A DNA stretch of 52,500 nt from Thermoplasmata archaeon. GTDB lineage: Archaea > Thermoplasmatota > Thermoplasmata > Thermoplasmatales > Thermoplasmataceae. Numbering within the stretch: position 1 is the first letter of the stretch; each line of letters begins with the position of its first letter. The notes under the pieces were generated by a model. It saw only the letters and a list, made by a program, of their open reading frames with translations, was not told the DNA's origin and did not search any database. A program made the position numbers and the translations under genes. Location: the NCBI GenBank assembly GCA_021810045.1, contig JAJZJR010000013.1, forward strand, positions 1-52,500, read 5' to 3'. Shown here piece by piece: positions 1 to 6,931 of this stretch.

Positions 1-243
1 CGAACAACAAACGATCTGAGGTTGGTTCAAATCCTGTTGGGGCATGCCCGCATTGAGACCACTACAATCTATGAACATCTTTCTACAAAAGAAGCAGCGG
101 AGAAAGGAATCCCCGCTGTCGAGAAACTTTTTCGTGGGGATGAAGAAATGATTGATTGGGTACGAATTCCCGCGGGAGCCGTTCAGAATAAGTGGGGACA
201 CTGGGATTTGAACCCAGATCTGCGGGTCTCTTCCGGTTCATAG
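1..243 (+). CDS. Tyrosine recombinase/integrase, C-terminal fragment (5' end outside window)
   Basis: The reading frame is already open at base 1 and ends at the TAG at 241-243. The visible residues carry the end of the catalytic domain: the LLGHA histidine motif followed by the nucleophile region IYEHLS, with Tyr as the presumed DNA-cleaving residue. This is the normal order in phage- and XerC-type tyrosine recombinases, which cut and rejoin DNA through a 3'-phosphotyrosine. After the motif the frame continues through a charged tail (about residues 40-57 of the visible part), and the last 17 codons are simply the complement of the tRNA-Trp 3' exon and part of its intron. An integrase abutting a tRNA 3' end is the usual picture of an element integrated in a tRNA gene, so this is probably an integrated-element or remnant integrase. 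Whether the N-terminal catalytic residues are intact cannot be seen. Confidence 0.8.
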   Translation, partial: RTTNDLRLVQILLGHARIETTTIYEHLSTKEAAEKGIPAVEKLFRGDEEMIDWVRIPAGAVQNKWGHWDLNPDLRVSSGS

Positions 244-332
244 TTCCAGTCACTCATCATTTAATCAGGTGACCCGTAGTTAATCATAACCTGACTGGAG
301 CCCATCAGGATGCCTGATTACCCCATGTCCCC
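193..332 (-). tRNA. tRNA-Trp (CCA) with a 67-nt intron in the anticodon loop
   Basis: On the minus strand the 5' end GGGGACA (332-326) pairs with TGTCCCC (194-200), with discriminator A at 193. The T arm is CTGGG-TTCAAAT-CCCAG. The D arm contains the AATCAGGCAT loop. The anticodon loop reads CTCCAG, giving anticodon CCA. Exon 1 is 332-295 (38 nt), the intron 294-228, and exon 2 227-193 (35 nt). The lower anticodon-stem pair is weak (A-C and a T-G pair below three G-C pairs). The CCA end is not encoded. Archaeal tRNA-Trp commonly carries an intron after position 37, and EndA, encoded at 21190-22134, would remove it. Exact splice positions are inferred from tRNA numbering and could move by a base. 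Confidence 0.85.
228..294 (-). ncRNA. tRNA-Trp intron acting as a box C/D methylation guide RNA
   Basis: Read 5' to 3' on the minus strand the intron has ATGATTA (287-281, box C), CTGA (268-265, box D'), ATGATGA (260-254, box C') and ATGA (241-238, a degenerate box D). The stretch before D' is complementary to GACCCG of the 3' exon, and the fifth base upstream of D' faces nucleotide 39. The stretch before D (TGACTGGA) is complementary to TCCAG plus the first three intron bases, and the fifth base upstream of D faces C34. Established knowledge: in Haloferax and other Euryarchaeota the pre-tRNA-Trp intron guides 2'-O-methylation of positions 34 and 39. Both guides obey the N+5 rule here, which also supports the tRNA identity. 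Confidence 0.8.
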
Positions 333-684
333 TTTTCCTGCAATCGCTTGTGTCTCAAGATTTCCGATTGGCTGATTGGAGTCAAATCGGTTTCTTGCCT
401 CGCATCAAACTGAGAGCAGGCTCTTGAGAATGTACTTGGGATATAAATAGCTATTTCGACTTTTTCGTAATCTTATGGTTCAGTTTAGCAAGATCATAGG
501 TTCTTATATCAACCTCGATCTTTCCTATATATTGAGAAAATCCGGAACTCATGATTAATATTCAGCCGTATTAACAAATGAGAAAGTGAGCTTTTTCAGC
601 TTCTTTTTTGGATATAATTAACAAAACTATAAGTTAGTGTTTGGGAGTTTAGAAAATAGAACTCCCTGTAAAAAAAGGCAAGGA
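333..684. other. Gene-poor stretch between tRNA-Trp and eL41
   Basis: I see no conserved protein gene here. It holds one 33-codon minus-strand reading frame (451-552, listed separately) and an AT-rich box with ATATAAATAG at 441-450, too far (about 110 bases) from the tRNA start to be its ordinary promoter. The rest is AT-rich sequence without repeats that I could recognise. Confidence 0.4.
451..552 (-). CDS. Possible small protein, 33 residues, unknown
   Basis: A minus-strand ATG at 552 opens 33 codons ending in TAG at 451-453; an in-frame TGA lies four codons before the ATG. The product begins MSSGFSQYIGKIEVD and ends in a lysine-rich tail (KITKKSK). The composition looks protein-like, with alternating hydrophobic and charged residues, but the length is short and no family is recognised. 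A degraded gene end or chance reading frame is equally possible. Confidence 0.2.
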   Translation of the reverse strand: MSSGFSQYIGKIEVDIRTYDLAKLNHKITKKSK

Positions 685-753
685 TTATGCCTTGTTTGCC
701 TTTCTTTGTCTCTTCAATCTTCGAATTCTCTTTTTTCTCCATTTCCAGCGCAT
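685..753 (-). CDS. rpl41e: Large ribosomal subunit protein eL41 (22 residues)
   Basis: The minus-strand frame from ATG at 753 to TAA at 685-687 encodes 22 residues beginning [18 protein letters not shown]. This is the unmistakable sequence of eL41, the smallest ribosomal protein, a single basic helix that sits between the two subunits; archaeal homologues start MRWKWRKKR as well. Of 22 residues, 13 are Lys or Arg. The gene is below the length cut-off of most gene finders and is easily missed. A 21-codon frame lies immediately upstream, its stop two bases from this ATG. No neighbouring ribosomal gene is present. Confidence 0.9.
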   Translation of the reverse strand: MRWKWRKKRIRRLKRQRKANKA

Positions 754-754
754 T

Positions 755-820
755 TTACCGCGCTTTTTCCAGTCTCTTGAACTTCGCTTCAATATTGCAC
801 CTCTGAAATTTAATGATCAT
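755..820 (-). CDS. Possible 21-codon reading frame upstream of eL41
   Basis: An ATG at 820 on the minus strand starts 21 codons, including the basic run KFKRLEKAR, and ends in TAA at 755-757, one base before the eL41 start codon. The tight spacing would allow translational coupling. No family is recognised and the sequence may only be the eL41 leader; an in-frame stop lies just upstream, so the frame cannot be longer. Confidence 0.2.
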   Translation of the reverse strand: MIIKFQRCNIEAKFKRLEKAR

Positions 821-961
821 CCATTCACACTATGTGTAATGAAGGATTGTGAGTTTTCCCATATCTGTTGCTTTTATTTGAATGTTACAGGATGAACACG
901 GATCGGTATCATATAGGTGAGACTATCCCAATGTTTATTTATGCCTAAAAAATGATCAAAA

Positions 962-1303
962 GTGCCGGAAGAAGTGGACAAATATCTTAAAAATTTTCTC
1001 AAGGCAATGCCCTCTGAAGACCTTTACTTTGAAGCCATTCATGACATAATGAAAGACCTTGTTAAGGAATATATAAAGCGTAAGATCAACCAGAACGAAA
1101 CTATCAGGACAGAAATAATGTCTATCCTGGAGAAGTTCCTGGAAAGCAAATTCAAGGAATATGATGCTCTTGCAAGAATGGCGAAGGTCACAGCAGAGAT
1201 TGGTCTGATTACTGCACCAACAAGCATAAAGGACGAGGCTGTTTCAGATCTTGTGAACACTTTCAGGAAAGAACTTGAGGAAATTATAAAGAAAACTTTC
1301 TAA
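962..1303 (+). CDS. Conserved-looking helical hypothetical protein, 113 residues
   Basis: GTG start at 962; an in-frame TGA at 953-955 excludes anything further upstream. The TATA-like TTTATTTAT near 932-940 lies about 25 bases before the GTG, as expected of a leaderless archaeal transcript, so the start is well supported. The protein is short, charged and predicted almost entirely alpha-helical, with heptad-like spacing of Leu/Ile/Met through residues 25-70 and again 90-113, so a helical bundle or coiled-coil dimer is likely. There are no Cys residues, membrane segments or signal peptide. I do not recognise the family. It stands alone, downstream of the divergent eL41 region and convergent with the TDT transporter. 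Confidence 0.65.
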   Translation: MPEEVDKYLKNFLKAMPSEDLYFEAIHDIMKDLVKEYIKRKINQNETIRTEIMSILEKFLESKFKEYDALARMAKVTAEIGLITAPTSIKDEAVSDLVNTFRKELEEIIKKTF

Positions 1304-1410
1304 TTTATTCACTTTGCAAGGAACCATTTCAATCAGGAAAAGCGATATCCCAACGTTTCTGATGTCCTGGATGGGCAAAATATACTATAAAGAAATTAAA
1401 AAATATCCGG

Positions 1411-2493
1411 TTATGCCCCCTTGCTCATTCCAACTATGGTTTTTCTCACATATATCACAGTACTGATCCATCCATAAACCCACAATATGTTAAGGAGGGC
1501 CGTAATCATAAGAAATATCCAGAAAAGCCATCCAAAGTTGACTACGGACATTATCCTGAGCGTTGATGTTGCGAAAAGGCCCAATGGAAAACCATAGGCC
1601 CAGACACTCATGTTCCCTTTTGATGGCTTGGCCAGCATAATGATAAGAACCACGAGAAAATTCCAGACTTCAAATCCCCATAGCATTACTGTAAGAAGCC
1701 CGAGATTTGTTGTGGTCAGGATGGAGTTCCAGCTTGAACCGAACCCGGATATTGAAAATAAATTGATGACGATGAGGCTTGCTATCCCCACTGGAAGCAT
1801 AGTTGTTGGGAGGGATTCATGCATCTTGGTGGAAACATGTCCGGATAGAGCCAGGGAACCTATGAAGATAAACAGAAAGAAGAAAATCCCAAGTCCCATA
1901 ACCACCAGGAACGATAGAAACTGGCCTGTGACACCGGCATAGTATGGTATAAGGTATTGTGCAAGAAATACGCTGGTGCCTATCGCCAGTGGGGGGATCA
2001 CAATTGCGTAGTTTATCTCCATTGGCTTGATCTCTTTTGTGTACAGCCTGTAACCCAGTAAGACACCAAGAAGGAGAGATAGGGCATAAAACACAAGGAA
2101 AGTGAATACAGATACCCTGGCAGAGATTGGACTGATGCCGAAAAAGAAAAGAAGTTGTGAGTTTCCTACAAACCCCATTATTGGAATCAATGAAATAAAA
2201 CTGAGACGGGTAAGATTGTCCCAGTGAAATCCTCCATTCAGCCTGTTTCCTGAAGTGATACCCCTGGTAATCCACATTGCGAATATGAAGAGGAAAAGTG
2301 CTATCGATGTGAAGGTGAGGGCCTCTGCTACATAACGAAAGGCTAAATTGGAATAATGTCCGAACATCATTATATATACCTGGGAAAGGGCCAGAGTCGA
2401 TATGGGGATACCAAACCATTCCGAGCCGAAAATCTGGAGCATACTCCTTTCAGCTTTGTTCTTAACGATGGGTTTTGGACCTTCATCATTCAT
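1411..2493 (-). CDS. TDT/SLAC1-type membrane transporter (TehA/Mae1 family)
   Basis: The 360-residue protein is strongly hydrophobic with about ten membrane segments, after a short charged N-terminus. The first segment pattern (WFGIPISTLAL) and the late segment with AKPSKGN...FPLGLFATST resemble the tellurite-resistance/dicarboxylate transporter (TDT) family, which includes TehA, yeast Mae1 and plant SLAC1 anion channels. Members move C4-dicarboxylates, sulfite or other small anions; the substrate here is unknown. Its ATG overlaps the stop of the preceding AhpD-like gene by four bases (ATGA at 2490-2493 on the minus strand), so the two are probably co-translated. An Lrp-type regulator lies just upstream. 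Family assignment rests on segment pattern only. Confidence 0.6.
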   Translation of the reverse strand: MNDEGPKPIVKNKAERSMLQIFGSEWFGIPISTLALSQVYIMMFGHYSNLAFRYVAEALTFTSIALFLFIFAMWITRGITSGNRLNGGFHWDNLTRLSFISLIPIMGFVGNSQLLFFFGISPISARVSVFTFLVFYALSLLLGVLLGYRLYTKEIKPMEINYAIVIPPLAIGTSVFLAQYLIPYYAGVTGQFLSFLVVMGLGIFFFLFIFIGSLALSGHVSTKMHESLPTTMLPVGIASLIVINLFSISGFGSSWNSILTTTNLGLLTVMLWGFEVWNFLVVLIIMLAKPSKGNMSVWAYGFPLGLFATSTLRIMSVVNFGWLFWIFLMITALLNILWVYGWISTVIYVRKTIVGMSKGA

Positions 2494-3236
2494 TTCTGAA
2501 ACCCACTTTCGCTGAGCTTCTTCAGTATTTCTGAAGAACTGATGAATGCCCTGTTTCCTGATATAAATCTTGCAACAGAAATGGCATCTTCAATTTCTGG
2601 AAGTGTTCCCCCGATTCTGATAAATTGTGATAGATAGGTTTTGGAACAGACTTCTGAACTTATTGACACACTTACCGCATATGCAATAAGGAAAACTGAT
2701 TTCATATCCAGGCTAAGAGGGTGAAGAAGTTCTGACTTCTCCTTCACATGTTCGGCGAATAGATTGAAGGAAATTCTGGAAAGGGCGGTTAATGTTTCTG
2801 GAAGGGTGTCCATGCCACTTTCTCTTTTCACGTTTCTTATGATTTTTTCAACCTCATTCCTTTCATCAGACAGGTGAAAGTTCTTTTCCATTATGGGGAG
2901 AGTTGAGGGAAGTGTGGACATTGTATTGGACATGAGGACCATTTTTGTTGCTTTCAGTGCATCGAGAATTTCGGGAGGTTCCGCCCCGAATTTTAAGGCA
3001 AGTCTGAAGTGCAGTGAAACAGAATTATTCTGGCCGTTTGCCGAAGATACTGCAATAGCAATCAATGACAGAATTTTTTTGCTTACGTTGTTCCTACCCA
3101 GATAAAGGGCAATATTTTCCCTGAATTGCTCCAAGGCCAATGACTCATTGAGCCTCCCCAGATATCCAACAATCTCCGGAACCTGGCCAAGTGTATTCCT
3201 TGCGTATTCCTCCATTTCCTTGAATTCACTACTCAT
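2490..3236 (-). CDS. Tandem carboxymuconolactone decarboxylase/AhpD-like protein without the CxxC site
   Basis: 248 residues made of two AhpD-like repeats (about 30-115 and 150-240). The first has the family pattern LSLIAIAVSSANGQNNSVSLHFRLALKFGAEPPEILDAL in register with the AhpD/CMD core (split here for description: ISLIAIAV-type helix, then SLHFRLALKFG). Classical AhpD peroxidase-reducing proteins have CxxCxxxH; here the first repeat has N-N-S-V-S-L-H instead, keeping only the His, and the second has a single Cys (SSEVCSKTYLSQ). So thiol-disulfide chemistry of the AhpD type is unlikely and the role is unknown. The gene is coupled by a four-base overlap to the TDT transporter, and lies downstream of an Lrp-type regulator in the same direction. 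Confidence 0.65.
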   Translation of the reverse strand: MSSEFKEMEEYARNTLGQVPEIVGYLGRLNESLALEQFRENIALYLGRNNVSKKILSLIAIAVSSANGQNNSVSLHFRLALKFGAEPPEILDALKATKMVLMSNTMSTLPSTLPIMEKNFHLSDERNEVEKIIRNVKRESGMDTLPETLTALSRISFNLFAEHVKEKSELLHPLSLDMKSVFLIAYAVSVSISSEVCSKTYLSQFIRIGGTLPEIEDAISVARFISGNRAFISSSEILKKLSESGFQK

Positions 3237-3346
3237 ACCGTATGGATGGAAAACAGGCAGAAAAACCGACTGATAAAAATTTGGGTGGACAGTTATAAGA
3301 CTGACACAAAAATTGTGGAATAGAATGCATTTGCAAGCATAGTATT

Positions 3347-3781
3347 CTACAGCGGAGTGTCAAGAATGACCTCAAAGACAACATCATAGATGCCAAACTG
3401 AGGAAGGGTTTTCCTTGCGTATTCCCTGATTCCGTTGCAGTTTTGCCCAACAACTTCCAGATAAAACCTTCGTTGACCGGTTGCGATAAACAGTCTTTTG
3501 AATTCGGGATTTGATTTTGCAAAAGATATGAAAGGATCAATATTTTTCTCTGGAACATTGAACATGATCAGTGCCCTGCAGCTTAGGCCAATGCCTGAGT
3601 AATTCACATCAGCCTTGCATTTTCCTATTATACCTCTTTTCTTAAGCATAACTACTCTGTCCCGAACCATCCACAAATCATGTCCGGTTTCTTCTGCTAT
3701 TTCCCTGTAGGTCTTGGAACAGTCTGATTCCAGAACTCGAATAATCTGGAAGTCAAGGTCATCAGGCCTAAATTCTTTCAT
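3347..3781 (-). CDS. Lrp/AsnC-family transcriptional regulator
   Basis: 144 residues: an N-terminal winged helix-turn-helix (about 7-60, DLDFQIIRVLESDCSKTYREIA then the recognition helix MVRDRVVMLKKRGII) and a C-terminal RAM-type ligand/oligomerisation domain (about 68-142). This is the standard domain order and length of Lrp/AsnC regulators, which sense amino acids or other small molecules. It is encoded 110 bases before the AhpD-like/TDT pair on the same strand and is a natural candidate to control it. The spacer holds AT-rich promoter-like sequence, so the pair probably has its own promoter. Confidence 0.85.
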   Translation of the reverse strand: MKEFRPDDLDFQIIRVLESDCSKTYREIAEETGHDLWMVRDRVVMLKKRGIIGKCKADVNYSGIGLSCRALIMFNVPEKNIDPFISFAKSNPEFKRLFIATGQRRFYLEVVGQNCNGIREYARKTLPQFGIYDVVFEVILDTPL

Positions 3782-3858
3782 GTAAAAATTATGACCACTG
3801 TTTATAATAGTCTTGTCAATAATATTTGAATTGGAGAGAAAAACAGTTTCTGCTTAAT

Positions 3859-5274
3859 TCATTGCTGCACTTCAAAATTCTTCAGTATTGTTGATTTTGA
3901 ATGCAGGTCAAACATTGTAAGAATTGAAGGATTTGGTGCAAAATTCATCATTTTCTGGTAATCTGTCTGTGATTGCCAGGTAGATGAGTTAACGTATCTC
4001 ACTCCCTTGTAATTTCCGAGATAATGCGAATGAATATGCCCAGTTATGAAAATATCCGGAACCTCTTCAATTACGTGATAATCATTTGGTGAAGGTATAA
4101 GTGGTGTTTTACCACCATATTTTGGTGCGAGGTGCCTTCGTCTGAGGACTTCCTCTATGGCTTTTCCTATGGAAGTGAAGTTTGCACCGGGAACCAGTTC
4201 CACCATATCGTTCAGAGACATTCCATGATAAAGGAGAACATTCTTGCCTTCAAGCTTCAGAGTGTAAGGATTAGGGAGCATTACTGAGTTATCAGGAAAT
4301 ATCTCCTGTATCTTGCCCGAGAAGTTGGGCTGTGGCTCTGCAAGTCTCACCGTGTCATGATTTCCAGGCATAACAAAGACCTGTATATCTTCGGGTATTT
4401 CCTGGAGATAGCTTGCAAGCAACTCATACTGCTCCAGAGGATTGACAAGTTCCAAATCCTCCTCCTGACCCGGATATACTCCAATACCGTCTATAACGTC
4501 GCCACTGAGGATGAGATACTTCAGGTGCTCTGCTTCATTCTCAGACCTCTTGATCCACCCAATCATTCGCCTGAAATCATCTTTCCTGAATGTTTTTGAA
4601 CCAACATGAATGTCAGATAAAGAGGCAACATAAACAGGGTCCCTCTTGGTTTCTTCAATTAGCTTGTAAGGTATATCCGGCCTTACTATTTCATTTGGAA
4701 AAATTACCGGTTCACCTGGACCCTTGCTTACAGATCCAATTACACCTATAACTTCATCCTGCAGGATTAGTTCATTTTCAAGGCCCCGGCCTTTCATCAT
4801 AATGGCCTGGATCTGGTCGTCCATGTCTTCTATGGTTATTCTCTTGTGACCATTCTTGGTAGTATCGGATGAAGAAACCATACCTATGACTTTCACTTCA
4901 CCTGTACTTCTCTTAGCAGTCCTGATGTCGACAGAACCTCGCATTGTTGCAGACAGTGATATGATTTTACTGATCTTCTGGTACCTGCTCACAAACATTT
5001 GTCTGAAATCTTCAACAGAACTGTTAACCCGTATATCGGGAAGCTGGACTTCATAGGTGTTTCGATCAACCTTTGACTGCCCCCTTATCAGCCTGAGAAC
5101 AGTCTTTTCATCTATGTAACCTGACTGTGCTGTTTCCTCTGAAACAAGTCTTGGAATCAGCTGTCCCATGCTCCTCTCAAGAATCATGTTCAATGCGTCT
5201 GGAGAGATGAGCATTCCGTGTTTGTGAAAATAATCAAGTATGCTCACACGATCCTGGAACAGCGTACTAACCAT
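3859..5274 (-). CDS. polB: DNA polymerase D small subunit (DP1, 3'-5' exonuclease)
   Basis: 471 residues with an OB-fold region at about 125-200 and a C-terminal calcineurin-like phosphoesterase domain. The metal-binding motifs are complete: DIH (221-223), SGD (257-259), GNHD (305-308), H350-G and GHIH (412-415), so the proofreading nuclease should be active, as in euryarchaeal DP1. DP1 pairs with the large subunit DP2 to form replicative PolD; DP2 is not in this window. The N-terminal 60 residues form the region that in other archaea contacts DP2 or other replisome parts. The symbol polB is the traditional archaeal name for this subunit and must not be confused with the B-family polymerase at 38819. 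Divergent from the EamA permease, with a shared 100-base promoter region. Confidence 0.92.
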   Translation of the reverse strand: MVSTLFQDRVSILDYFHKHGMLISPDALNMILERSMGQLIPRLVSEETAQSGYIDEKTVLRLIRGQSKVDRNTYEVQLPDIRVNSSVEDFRQMFVSRYQKISKIISLSATMRGSVDIRTAKRSTGEVKVIGMVSSSDTTKNGHKRITIEDMDDQIQAIMMKGRGLENELILQDEVIGVIGSVSKGPGEPVIFPNEIVRPDIPYKLIEETKRDPVYVASLSDIHVGSKTFRKDDFRRMIGWIKRSENEAEHLKYLILSGDVIDGIGVYPGQEEDLELVNPLEQYELLASYLQEIPEDIQVFVMPGNHDTVRLAEPQPNFSGKIQEIFPDNSVMLPNPYTLKLEGKNVLLYHGMSLNDMVELVPGANFTSIGKAIEEVLRRRHLAPKYGGKTPLIPSPNDYHVIEEVPDIFITGHIHSHYLGNYKGVRYVNSSTWQSQTDYQKMMNFAPNPSILTMFDLHSKSTILKNFEVQQ

Positions 5275-5375
5275 GGTAACATTGTAATCTCATTCTCAAT
5301 ATTTAGGAGTTCGGTACTACTTTATTAGACAACATGAACACAACAAATATTAATTAAAGAATCCAATAAAGATCG

Positions 5376-6287
5376 GTGTCAAAAATTGCGGATTCACTGG
5401 CTTTCTTCGCAATGGCCTCTTTCTGGGCACTTAATTACCCTCTTGTAAAATTTGTGTATGATTACCAGTCTCCGCTTTCTTTACTTTTCTTCAGGATACT
5501 TTTTGCAACCATTTTCTCCTTCATTTTCTTCTGGAGAGGGATTAAGTTTCCTAGAGATTTGAAGACAAACCTGAGTATAATGTTCTTTGGATTCATCAAT
5601 ATAGTATTTTTCATGGGATTCTGGTTCGTTGGAGAGAGCACTGAGAGTTCATCATTGTCATCAATTATAATTTACACCTATCCGGTGATCTCTATTGTCC
5701 TTTCAGCCATATTCCTGAAGGAAAAACTAACATTCTTGAGGGCTTTGGGAACCATACTTGGATTTGCCGGCATGATACTGATCTTCATTGAACAGCTCTA
5801 CATCAAGCCAGGTATTGGCCTCTTTTTCCTCATAGCTGGGGCCACCTCTTGGGCGATTGGAACAGTATATTTCAAAAAATATCTCCTCCATGTCGGGAAT
5901 TTCACTGTGAATTCTCTTCAGTTCCTTTATACGCTTCCTTTCGTATTCCTATTCGATTTGGGCACCGGTGCAATAAACTTTGCAGCCATAAACCTGGAAT
6001 TCCTTGCAATAGTGATTTACATGGGTTCCCTTAGCACCTCTGTTGCATACTACATTTATCTTCACCTATATTCGAAATATTCAGTTTCCTCAATTTCATC
6101 TTACTTCTTTGCAGTACCTGCTCTTTCCATTGTTTTCGGATATTTTCTCATCCCCAGTGAGGTAACTACACTGTTTACCTACTTTGGATTTGGGCTGATC
6201 AGTGTTGGCATCTACATGAGCTCAAGAGGATATATATCTGCAAAGCCCAGGGCTGCAAATCAGGCTGTGGCCGACACTAATAAATAA
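5376..6287 (+). CDS. EamA/DMT-superfamily permease
   Basis: 303 residues, GTG start at 5376, with about ten membrane helices arranged as two EamA repeats (about 8-135 and 148-285). The first repeat has the typical FWALNYPLVKF...LLFFRILFA beginning. Members of the drug/metabolite transporter superfamily export amino acids, nucleosides or other metabolites; the substrate cannot be deduced. An AT-rich TTAATTAA box about 20-25 bases before the GTG fits a leaderless transcript and supports this start. A second permease of the same family is encoded at 33026-33958. Confidence 0.8.
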   Translation: MSKIADSLAFFAMASFWALNYPLVKFVYDYQSPLSLLFFRILFATIFSFIFFWRGIKFPRDLKTNLSIMFFGFINIVFFMGFWFVGESTESSSLSSIIIYTYPVISIVLSAIFLKEKLTFLRALGTILGFAGMILIFIEQLYIKPGIGLFFLIAGATSWAIGTVYFKKYLLHVGNFTVNSLQFLYTLPFVFLFDLGTGAINFAAINLEFLAIVIYMGSLSTSVAYYIYLHLYSKYSVSSISSYFFAVPALSIVFGYFLIPSEVTTLFTYFGFGLISVGIYMSSRGYISAKPRAANQAVADTNK

Positions 6288-6312
6288 CTCCTGCACACTA
6301 GCCCATAGAACA

Positions 6313-6927
6313 ATGGCAACATTAGGGGAACTTTGTGTCGCGATAAACTCATGCAAGAAGTGCGATCTTTATTTTTCAAGGAAAAATCCAGTTTGCGGAT
6401 TTGGCAACCATGAACCCAAGCTCATGATACTCGGTGAGGCACCGGGAGCTAGAGAAGATGAGATGGGGAAACCATTTGTCGGTAGAAGTGGAAAACTCCT
6501 GGACAATGTTCTGGAACACGCAGGTATATTGAAACATGAAATTTACATATCCAATTCTGTAAAATGCAGACCCAAGATAGGCAGGTCTCCCAAAGTTCAT
6601 GAGATTAAGGAATGTTCTGATTTCCTAAAAGAAGAGATAAGCCTCCTGAGACCTAGGCTAATAGTACCAATGGGGAATGCAGCAATAAAATCAGTGGGAC
6701 ACATATTTGGTTTCAATTTTGGCAGGATTTCAGAGGTCCAGGGCGGTTTCATATTCTTTAACGGCACTTATTTTGCTCCCCAGTTTCACCCGGCTGCTAT
6801 CCTTAGAGATCCAAAGAAGCTTGAAAAGTTCAAGGATAATTTTCAGAGTGTCGCAAAACTGATCGATGAAATCCCGGTTTACAGCCACGAAGAAGTAGTA
6901 GAAAAATATAAAATAAGAAAAATTTAA
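6313..6927 (+). CDS. udg: Family-4 (4Fe-4S) uracil-DNA glycosylase
   Basis: 204 residues. The four iron-sulfur cysteines of family 4 are at the expected positions: C14, C17 (CKKC), C85 (VKCRP) and C101 (ECSDF). Active-site motif 1 is GEAPGARED (41-49) and motif 2 contains the HPAAILR loop (H159). The enzyme removes uracil from DNA to start base-excision repair, important where cytosine deaminates quickly. The ATG at 6313 has the box ACTAATAAATAAC about 30 bases upstream, overlapping the end of the permease gene, so it may have its own promoter. The gene ends four bases before the convergent surface-protein gene. Confidence 0.93.
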   Translation: MATLGELCVAINSCKKCDLYFSRKNPVCGFGNHEPKLMILGEAPGAREDEMGKPFVGRSGKLLDNVLEHAGILKHEIYISNSVKCRPKIGRSPKVHEIKECSDFLKEEISLLRPRLIVPMGNAAIKSVGHIFGFNFGRISEVQGGFIFFNGTYFAPQFHPAAILRDPKKLEKFKDNFQSVAKLIDEIPVYSHEEVVEKYKIRKI

Positions 6928-6931
6928 GGAA

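Noticed and set aside
451-552. Small frame as ribosomal protein uS10 fragment
   Set aside because: A weak resemblance of IEVDIRTYDLAKLN to uS10 is too short to trust, and uS10 is about 100 residues.
692-895. 67-residue plus-strand frame
   Set aside because: It is the complement of the eL41 gene and its leader; composition is Phe/Cys/Leu-rich shadow sequence and no promoter or ribosome-binding site fits.
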